A stretch of 20,486 bases of DNA from a virus. The translations under genes and the position numbers were made by a program. Below the pieces are notes generated by a model. That model was not told where the DNA came from, ran no database searches, and saw nothing but the letters and a program-made list of their open reading frames with translations. Positions 8,249 through 14,334 of this stretch are shown here, in pieces (positions within the stretch are counted from its first letter, which is position 1; every line of letters begins with the position of its first letter). Where the stretch lies: the IMG/VR virus record IMGVR_UViG_3300012728_000088, positions 1 through 20,486 of that record; one strand, given 5' to 3'.

Positions 8249-8257
8249 CCTATTTAG
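8249..8257 (-). promoter_or_regulatory. Putative T4-type late promoter box (CTAAATAGG) before the 1076-residue gene
   Basis: The minus strand carries CTAAATAGG in the 42-bp gap after the stop of the 858-residue gene, ending 27 nt before the next ATG, with AGGAA as ribosome binding site in between. It is identical over nine bases to the box before gp13 and close to the T4 late -10 consensus TATAAATA. Two such boxes in the two gaps of 36-42 bp is more than expected by chance. Promoter activity is inferred. Confidence 0.45.
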
Positions 8258-8263
8258 CGTTTA

Positions 8264-10840
8264 TCAGGCGGTTCTGTACGCCTGTATATGTCCGGTACCA
8301 CGCCATCCTCCAGTACCATTGAATAGACCTGCCTGTGGAATTTCATTTACGAACTGTAAGGCTGCTTCATCATTTGCAAATTTCAGAACAGCACCACCTG
8401 GAATACCAGTGTATGTTCTTGCAAACACGCCGTCACCAGGATCGTAATTGTATGAGGGGAATATTACAATAATGGTATATGTTTCAGTTGCATTTCCTGG
8501 CATCGTGACTGGATTACTGATGGGTTCGTATCCTTGAGTAGTACTATTTGAAGTACCAGCCTTTCTGCTCCAATTAAAATTAAAAACAGTGGGAATCCAA
8601 ACAGTAGAAACACCCACACCCGCCTGTGTGATACGCACACGATCCGTGCCGTTTGTGCGTAGCAGCAGATCGTTTCCGGCAGAACCAATTTGAGGGGTAA
8701 CTGCGGTTCCTGTGTCTTGGAAGCGAATCAACGAATTTGTTTGTGTTGATTTCAAACGCAACATATCGGTGCCGCCGCCACTCACATCAAGCGTATAGGT
8801 GGGAGCAGGATCTCCAATACCAACCTTACCATCCCTATCAATAGTCATTCTGTTTGTTGCGGCATTTACTGTGCTTGCGCTATTGGTATAAAAATCAATA
8901 AATGTTCCGTAAGCACCATCACGCCGGAAATTGAGTGCCGCACCACCTCCACCACCCGAAGAAAAGGTTAGTGCTGAATTGGTTGTATTTGCTAAACTTC
9001 CGTCAAGGTGGATTGAAGAAATGTTCAATACAGAGGTTGAATACGAGCGCGCTGCGGCGGCGGATGATATTTGCAGTTTTGCTGATGGATTGGTGGTGTT
9101 GATACCTAGATTTCCACCGATTATAGTGTTTGTGGAATTGATGGTAGTAGACGCAGCCGCGATCACCACAGACCCAAGCCGAGCAGTTCCGTTTGTGGTG
9201 AGGTCTAGTGTATAACCAGGCGATGCAGTACCGATTCCCAAGTCACCCGCAGCAGACAGACAAAGTTTTTCAGTTCCGCCACATTGAAGCACATGACCGC
9301 TCCACGCATTCAGAACGCTGTTGTTGGATGTATCTGTTCCAATATAACTGTGGGCAGACGAAGTGCCGTAAGTAAATGCCCATGTATTACTAGATGTAGT
9401 CACATCTACTATAGCGAGGGGAGTGGTGGTTCCAATACCCAATCGTCCTGCATTACTCAACCGCATCCGCTCGGTGCCGCCCACTCCGTTGTTTGTCTTG
9501 AACACCAAGTCTTCGCCGCTGCCACCCGGACGCAGTGCGCCGTCACGCAGATCGCCCACAAGCAGGTTTGAGTACGGCAGGTCAAGCCCGTCAATAAGCG
9601 CAGCGCGTGTGTACGGCGTAGCCTTGATGATGTACCGCACCACGGTGTAGGGCGGCATATTGGCAACCAATCCGTTTGTACCAGGAGTCACATAAGCATA
9701 AGTGCCTTGTGCAACACCAGTACCAGCAGGAGTGACTTCTTGACCACCCTGTGAACCAAGCGGATACAGCCCTGCTATGGCAGAGTAGTTGTTTCCATCT
9801 GATTCCAGTTCATCACGATTGGTGGTGTTTGTTCCAATAGCAAATCGCCCACGCAAATCGGGGGTGTTGAAATGGGTAACAGCCACCGTGCTGACAGCAG
9901 CAACAGGCTGTGGACCGTTTGATCTTCGTTGTGTATTGTTCAGATTATCGTAAATGGTGCTATTAGTAACAGGAAGGAATGCTGCAACCCAACCCACCGT
10001 GGACGGAATCACATTCGGATATTCAAACCTAGAGTTTTTTACTCCTGTGTCCTGCACATATTTTGCAAAAATCTGAACCGTTACGGATGCAGTGCCTTTT
10101 GCAAGCACCCGTCCAATCAGAGCATAAGTGGTTGCTGTCCCTGTTGATATAAGACTCGCCGTGGGATCGTATAGAATGGTGTCTCCAACGGCAACTGATG
10201 AGAACCAAGTGGCGTATGTGGTGGTGTTCACTCCAATTTCTACAACATATCCGTATGCAGGCACACGATCACCACTACTGTTTTGCAGTTTGGCGTACAG
10301 ATTGGGATATGTGCCAACCGCATACGAGTTGCCGTTGCACTCCAACCACGAATCAGGAATGGCAGAGCCAGCAAAGGGCATGATTGTGCCCACAGGCTGA
10401 ATCTCGTCAATCGCAACAGTGGATGATCCACCAATCTGTGTGCCAAGGAAATTCGTGACCACATACTGATTGGTGGCAGCATTACGCACAACCAGTGGTT
10501 TTACAACCGAACCAATGGCACTAGGTGGATTGGCAGTGAGTCCTCCTGCAACAGAACTAGTCAAGAACAGCACAGGACCGCTGAAGCCGCTCAGAGTGGA
10601 CACCGATGTAAGGTCAATCTCACCTGAATACACCACAGAGAATGAGTTTGCACTGGCTTCCGACACCACACCCACCACTTCCGAATTGGTTGCGCTGTCT
10701 GCTTGGGCTTTCACAAAAGAAGTGGACGCAACATCGTAACGCACCACATCACCCACGGCAAACGAGTTTGCTGTGGCAAAGGTCTTGACCAGTTTGGAGG
10801 TGTTCTGTACGCCACCTGAAAGATAGAGTGATGATCCCAT
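8264..10840 (-). CDS. Tail-collar-domain fibre protein with GIGT-P repeats (gp12-like collar)
   Basis: The 858-residue product has several parts. Residues 24-128 form a module (FAVGDVVRYD, FVKAQADSA, EVVGVVS, VKPLVV) also found twice in the preceding fibre gene. Residues 146-186 start a phage tail-collar domain (PVGTIMPFAGSAIPDSWLECNG), as in T4 short tail fibre gp12. Its second half, TPDLRGRFAIGT (326-337), comes only after about 135 extra residues, and the domain closes with MPPYTVVRYIIKA (395-407). Then follow fibre-shaft repeats of the type LGIGTxxP near 467, 534, 578 and 673. The last 90 residues look like a separate tip domain ending in AYRTA. I see no S74-type endosialidase chaperone. 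The ATG has AAAGAGA upstream; translation ends in a tandem TGA-TAA. A receptor-binding fibre at the baseplate is the likely role. Confidence 0.83.
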   Translation of the reverse strand: MGSSLYLSGGVQNTSKLVKTFATANSFAVGDVVRYDVASTSFVKAQADSATNSEVVGVVSEASANSFSVVYSGEIDLTSVSTLSGFSGPVLFLTSSVAGGLTANPPSAIGSVVKPLVVRNAATNQYVVTNFLGTQIGGSSTVAIDEIQPVGTIMPFAGSAIPDSWLECNGNSYAVGTYPNLYAKLQNSSGDRVPAYGYVVEIGVNTTTYATWFSSVAVGDTILYDPTASLISTGTATTYALIGRVLAKGTASVTVQIFAKYVQDTGVKNSRFEYPNVIPSTVGWVAAFLPVTNSTIYDNLNNTQRRSNGPQPVAAVSTVAVTHFNTPDLRGRFAIGTNTTNRDELESDGNNYSAIAGLYPLGSQGGQEVTPAGTGVAQGTYAYVTPGTNGLVANMPPYTVVRYIIKATPYTRAALIDGLDLPYSNLLVGDLRDGALRPGGSGEDLVFKTNNGVGGTERMRLSNAGRLGIGTTTPLAIVDVTTSSNTWAFTYGTSSAHSYIGTDTSNNSVLNAWSGHVLQCGGTEKLCLSAAGDLGIGTASPGYTLDLTTNGTARLGSVVIAAASTTINSTNTIIGGNLGINTTNPSAKLQISSAAAARSYSTSVLNISSIHLDGSLANTTNSALTFSSGGGGGAALNFRRDGAYGTFIDFYTNSASTVNAATNRMTIDRDGKVGIGDPAPTYTLDVSGGGTDMLRLKSTQTNSLIRFQDTGTAVTPQIGSAGNDLLLRTNGTDRVRITQAGVGVSTVWIPTVFNFNWSRKAGTSNSTTQGYEPISNPVTMPGNATETYTIIVIFPSYNYDPGDGVFARTYTGIPGGAVLKFANDEAALQFVNEIPQAGLFNGTGGWRGTGHIQAYRTA
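9629..10405 (-). other. Tail-collar domain interrupted by an insertion (domain span)
   Basis: This is the coding span for residues 146-404 of the 858-residue protein. The first part (CNG near 168-170, YPNLYAKL at 178-185) and the PDLRGR part (327-332) are normally separated by only 15-25 residues in collar domains, but here by about 140. The extra stretch contains VAVGDTILYD and ALIGRVLAKGTASVTVQI, which resemble the repeated fibre module VGDVVRYD ... VVGVVS...SFSVVY. The boundaries are approximate. Confidence 0.6.
10457..10771 (-). repeat. Shared fibre module, copy 3 (in the 858-residue protein)
   Basis: Residues 24-128 of the 858-residue protein contain F-x-VGDVVRYD, FVKAQADSATNSEVVGVVS, SGEIDL, GPVLFL and GSVVKPLVV. 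The same order of short motifs appears twice in the neighbouring 1081-residue protein. The DNA for AWAFTK/KAQA is partly conserved too: GCTTGGGCTTTCACA (plus-strand spelling) occurs in this copy and in copy 2. The limits are judged by eye. Confidence 0.65.
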
Positions 10841-10887
10841 GTGTGTGTCTCTTTAGTGAGATAGAATTATGACTTGTGTGTACGGCA

Positions 10888-13800
10888 TTAGGCAGTTCTG
10901 AATGCGATTGCAATTCCTCTGTAAGTGCTTGGGCTAGCGGTGTGCGTGAATGCAGCGGAACTTGCTGCATGAGTAGTGGCAGCAACCAATGCACCGCTAC
11001 TTGATTCATTCACGATGTACACGCCATTCCATGTTCCTGCGACTGAACCAAGTTTATTATCACCGGCTCCAGTCTTCACTGCAAATGTAGATGCCGGGTA
11101 TTGGTAGTTGATTGTAATTGTCGATGCATTGGTGACCGTGTATGCAACTATAGCAATACCTCCAACTTCCGTATTTAGCAAACTTGCATAATTTCCAAGA
11201 CCGAGCAGCGTCTTCACTGTGGCTGCGCTCAATGCAGTAACATTTCCGGAGGATCCAGTGGAATTTCCGAGAATAGTTGCAGTAGCGATTTGTGCGACAG
11301 ATGCAAGAGAAACTGAATTGCTTGGAAGAGAAACCGTTCCTGTCACAGACAATCCAGCAGTAGAAGTGATTCCTGCCGCAACAATAGTTTTAGCCACACC
11401 CACACCGCCCGCCACTATGAGCGCACCCGTTCCCGTAGAAGTGGATGATGCTGTGTCGGTTATATTAACAAAAGTGCTTGTATTAAATCCACCACTGGTC
11501 AATTTGATACCACCACTCACATCTAGTGTAGCCGCAGTAATTCCCCCACCCACATTCAGCGCACCCGCAACACCCAATCCACCACCAACCGTGAGCGCAC
11601 CCGTTCCCGTAGAGGTTGAAGAGGTAGTTGATGGAATAGTAACAACTCCAGTAGAATCTGCACGCAGAACCTCACTAGTAGAATTCAGTAATTTGACAGC
11701 ACCTGATGCATCTTCTGTGCGTAATATCAAATCCGTGCCAGAGTGCTGAATATACCCCTTTCGCACCCCACCACGATACAAACTCATATACGGAGAGTTT
11801 ACAGATGACGATCCTTCCATACGAATGGATTCGTCCAATGCGTTGAAAATATGCAGTTTTGCTGTTGGACTAACTGTCCCAATTCCTAGATTTCCGCCGT
11901 TGTACACCATGCTGTTGGTGTTCACCGTGAGGAGTTCGGTGGGAGTGTACGCAGTTCCCACCGCGTTGTTGTTTGCTGCAACGGTGTACAGTGCAAGACC
12001 AGGATACGAAGAACCAGTATATCCGACTTCCAGTGCAGCACGGGGTGGACTGCTTTCAGCCCAAGTGCTTTCGTAACCTGCCACACCCGAGCGCGGACGC
12101 ATTCCGTATGACAACACAGTATTTGCGCTGCTGAATTGAGAACCGAAAACATTCAGTGTTGTAGGGTATGTGCTGTCTGTGCTATCGCTACTAGCACGCC
12201 CAACCAAAATATCACCACCTTGTGTAGCCGTGGCGCGTCCACCGCGAATCACGCCCTTGACATCCAGTGACGCACCATTAAGTCCATTACTCGAATACCC
12301 AATGTCCACCGATCCGGGACGGCGGAACGGCAAGCGCATGACTTGCTGCCCACCTGCAATATTGGTTCCAATATTAACACCAAATTTCAAGTCTGCGGCA
12401 CTTCCACACGATCCAAGATTCTGTACAAGCAGGTCTTCCAATCGGGCACCAGCCGACAAGCCTTGCACATCGGTCACATCACCACGATACGAGAACAAGT
12501 ATCCACTCCAGTTGCCAGCACTGCTGCTTGTAGACATCAGCAGGGGCTTGCGAACTGTTCCCGCTTGGGTGGGATAGTTTACGGCAATAGACGGAGTGCT
12601 ACTTTCCAAACACGAATATGGGGTGGATCCCACGCAGTCTTTGGCAAGGAAATACACGGTTCCGTTTTGTGGAGTTCCGTATGATGCTGGCAGAGAGAGT
12701 CCAGAAAAGAATCCGTCCATGAGCAGAGTGAATGAACTGTTCACGCCTGATGTGCCAATGGCAGCAGCATCAGTGGTGGAAATCACCATGCCTGCAAGTT
12801 CGGCTTCTTCTGCGCTGTTGGCTTGGGCTTTCACATATGCACCGTTAGAGTACACATATGCGTATGTAAGACCATCTGTGCCAATATATGTGACACCTCG
12901 GGATGCCCCATCCCACCGCACGAAATCACCAATCTTGAACTGATTCAATTGTGTGAAAATGGTTCCCACTGAATTAGCGGTGGCTATGTTCACTGGCGAA
13001 CTCAGCACACCACCCGTGAACGGATACACGATACCAGAAGTTGCACTTGTGGCAATGAGTACCGCTTTGTGTACCTGTGCTGCTGCTTGCGGCTGTGTGG
13101 GCGTGATGCGTCCTGCGGAGTACGGGCTAAGATAGTACACCGAACCAGGCGTAAGAGCAGCACCGCCTTCGGTGATAGACGAGAAGTTACCAAAAATTTC
13201 ACCCAAGAAGGTGATTTCAAAGTTGTTGGTGTCAATCACGCGAGACACCAAACCAACAACTTCGGCTGTGTTAGCCGAATCGCCTTTGGCTATAGTATAT
13301 ACAGATCCATTCAAATATAAGGGCTGTCCAAACACAAATAAGTGATTAGACTGAGTGACCACCTTTCGGTTTGCACCCGAAGGAATGTTCACAAAGGGCT
13401 GCGATCCGTAAGTGGAGCCGTTCAGCACCTGAATGAACGCAGTGGAACCGGTTGGAGCGTATCGGGTGAACTCAATGGTACGACCACTGGTTGTGCCTGC
13501 AAGACCAGTACTTGTGAGATTGATCAGCACTCCGTGATCGGAAGTGGAGCCGCCGTCAATCTGCACTCCGCTGCCGTGAACACGCAGTGACCCGCCGTTG
13601 TGTGGGTAGATACCGCTTGTGGCTCCGCTGAAGCCGATGTGGGTGTTGGCACGCCACACACCGGTGATACCGTGAACCTGTGTGGTCTGCCACAGCCACT
13701 CTGCTGTACCACCGCTTCCGCGATTGAGCAGAATGCCACCACCACCGGCAGTATTGATTTTGCCGTCACTAGCCTCAGCAGTATCACCAAGCACAATGTT

Positions 13801-14133
13801 GTAGTCGTCAATCGTTACAATGTTTGCGTTCAGCGTAACCATTCCAGAGTTGAATGTAACATTACCATTGAATGTCACACCACTGCTGAACAACACAGGC
13901 TGTTGAAATGTCAAGCCCTTGTTCACATTGTCAGAAAGCGAAACCGACAGAGTTCCACCAGCAGCCAGCGTACCCGAAATGGAGGTGGAATCCACAAAAT
14001 CGTAAACCTTGAGTTTGTTGATCTTGTTTATTGCGGTATTGGTGACATCCAACCACAGATTGAAATTATCCCCCAACTGAACAGTCTGTACGGGGATTGT
14101 ATTATTTTCTGCTGGTCCTGTGCTTGCTGCCAT
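10888..14133 (-). CDS. Long tail fibre protein with repeated modules
   Basis: This 1081-residue fibre begins with GDNFNLWLDVTNTAINKIN (21-39), a virion-attachment-like N-terminus common in fibres of T4-like environmental phages. It then has VTIDDYNIVLGD (106-117), GGGGILLNRG (130-139) and W-x-AN motifs typical of a fibre domain in those phages. Two copies of a module shared with the next gene lie at 266-372 and 398-545. LGIGTVSP (749-756) is a shaft repeat. Two STSTGTGAL...GGVGVA repeats start at 839 and 897, and a beta-rich tip domain ends in AFRTA. No S74 chaperone is visible. The ATG is 3 bp after the coiled-coil gene; its weak AGGCGAG suggests coupling. It probably is a distal or side fibre that contacts the host; which fibre it corresponds to is not known. 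Confidence 0.83.
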   Translation of the reverse strand: MAASTGPAENNTIPVQTVQLGDNFNLWLDVTNTAINKINKLKVYDFVDSTSISGTLAAGGTLSVSLSDNVNKGLTFQQPVLFSSGVTFNGNVTFNSGMVTLNANIVTIDDYNIVLGDTAEASDGKINTAGGGGILLNRGSGGTAEWLWQTTQVHGITGVWRANTHIGFSGATSGIYPHNGGSLRVHGSGVQIDGGSTSDHGVLINLTSTGLAGTTSGRTIEFTRYAPTGSTAFIQVLNGSTYGSQPFVNIPSGANRKVVTQSNHLFVFGQPLYLNGSVYTIAKGDSANTAEVVGLVSRVIDTNNFEITFLGEIFGNFSSITEGGAALTPGSVYYLSPYSAGRITPTQPQAAAQVHKAVLIATSATSGIVYPFTGGVLSSPVNIATANSVGTIFTQLNQFKIGDFVRWDGASRGVTYIGTDGLTYAYVYSNGAYVKAQANSAEEAELAGMVISTTDAAAIGTSGVNSSFTLLMDGFFSGLSLPASYGTPQNGTVYFLAKDCVGSTPYSCLESSTPSIAVNYPTQAGTVRKPLLMSTSSSAGNWSGYLFSYRGDVTDVQGLSAGARLEDLLVQNLGSCGSAADLKFGVNIGTNIAGGQQVMRLPFRRPGSVDIGYSSNGLNGASLDVKGVIRGGRATATQGGDILVGRASSDSTDSTYPTTLNVFGSQFSSANTVLSYGMRPRSGVAGYESTWAESSPPRAALEVGYTGSSYPGLALYTVAANNNAVGTAYTPTELLTVNTNSMVYNGGNLGIGTVSPTAKLHIFNALDESIRMEGSSSVNSPYMSLYRGGVRKGYIQHSGTDLILRTEDASGAVKLLNSTSEVLRADSTGVVTIPSTTSSTSTGTGALTVGGGLGVAGALNVGGGITAATLDVSGGIKLTSGGFNTSTFVNITDTASSTSTGTGALIVAGGVGVAKTIVAAGITSTAGLSVTGTVSLPSNSVSLASVAQIATATILGNSTGSSGNVTALSAATVKTLLGLGNYASLLNTEVGGIAIVAYTVTNASTITINYQYPASTFAVKTGAGDNKLGSVAGTWNGVYIVNESSSGALVAATTHAASSAAFTHTASPSTYRGIAIAFRTA
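11418..11613. repeat. Pair of 22-bp direct repeats inside the long fibre gene
   Basis: Positions 11418-11439 and 11592-11613 are identical over 22 bases, containing GCGCACCCGTTCCCGT, and start 174 bp (58 codons) apart in the same frame. They encode the STGTGAL core of two tandem fibre repeats. Flanking bases diverge although the protein repeat continues (GGGLGVAGAL versus AGGVGVAKTI). Confidence 0.9.
12499..12942 (-). repeat. Shared fibre module, copy 2 (in the 1081-residue protein)
   Basis: Residues 398-545 contain QFKIGDFVRWDGAS, AYVKAQANSAEEAELAGMV, MDGFFSGLSLP, GTVYFLAKD and GTVRKPLLMSTSSSAG. This follows the motif order of copies 1 and 3, with an extra segment (TYIGTDGLTYAYVY) after the GDFVRWD motif. 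The limits are judged by eye. Confidence 0.65.
13018..13338 (-). repeat. Shared fibre module, copy 1 (in the 1081-residue protein)
   Basis: Residues 266-372 contain VYTIAKGDSANTAEVVGLVS, NNFEITFLGEIFG, GSVYYLSPYSAGRIT and VHKAVLIATSATSGIVYPF. The pattern SA..AEVVG.VS ... F.I...GEI ... G.VY.LS...AG.LT ... V.K.L.I..S.T.G is shared with copies 2 and 3. The leading GD-VRYD motif is weakest in this copy. Confidence 0.65.
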
Positions 14134-14136
14134 GTG

Positions 14137-14331
14137 TTATTCGCTCGCCTGTAGGGTTTTCAGTGATTCTTGGAGGTGTGCAACCTGCTGCTTCAAGTTA
14201 TTTATCTCCGCTTTCAGTGACTCAATGTCTTCAGCCACGGTCTTTTTTTGACGAAAAGCCTCAATTGCTTCCGCATCAGCCAGCACCACTGCGCCAGTTC
14301 TTCTGTCTCGTAAATACCGTTTGTCACTCAT
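14137..14331 (-). CDS. Small coiled-coil protein, 64 residues
   Basis: A short N-terminal part with YLRDRRTGAVV (6-16) leads into a strong parallel-type coiled coil at about 32-60. Hydrophobic positions are perfectly heptad spaced: I36, I43, V50 and L57 at one core position and L39, L46, L53 and L60 at the other. The gene sits 3 bp after the stop of the DUF4815 gene and ends 3 bp before the ATG of the long fibre gene, so it is almost surely translated by coupling; no clear Shine-Dalgarno is visible. I cannot assign a family. Plausible roles are a fibre-folding helper (T4 gp57A is also a small coiled-coil chaperone for fibre trimers) or a linker between baseplate and fibre. Both are inferred from size, structure and location only. 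Confidence 0.82.
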   Translation of the reverse strand: MSDKRYLRDRRTGAVVLADAEAIEAFRQKKTVAEDIESLKAEINNLKQQVAHLQESLKTLQASE

Positions 14332-14334
14332 GGC

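Noticed and set aside
8264-10840. S74-type endosialidase intramolecular chaperone at the end of the GIGT-P repeat protein
   Set aside because: Proteins with these repeats often end in such a domain, but no Ser-Asp-x-Arg-Leu-Lys-type cleavage motif or helical chaperone tail is present in this or the neighbouring fibre.
11172-11178. Third CTAAATA on the minus strand
   Set aside because: It lies inside the long fibre gene, lacks the following GG and is not near a gene start; about one such 7-mer per strand is expected by chance.
11219-11749. Plus-strand 176-codon frame rich in Pro, Val and Ala
   Set aside because: Its composition is simply the reverse complement of the Gly/Thr/Ala-rich fibre repeats; it is not an independent gene.
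8264-14133. Diversity-generating retroelement acting on the fibre tips
   Set aside because: There is no reverse transcriptase, template repeat or near-identical A-variable repeat in the window; one outside the window cannot be excluded.
13600-14154. Plus-strand open frame of 184 codons
   Set aside because: It lies antisense to the well-supported long fibre gene, gives a Cys/His-rich protein of no recognisable type and has no partner genes on that strand. The same holds for the plus-strand frames at 11219-11749, 7037-7558 and 16321-16812.
14199-14206. GATAAATA on the minus strand, seven of eight bases of the T4 late promoter box, about 65 bp before the long fibre ATG
   Set aside because: It lies inside the coiled-coil coding sequence, and single-mismatch matches of this length are expected several times by chance in 20 kb.
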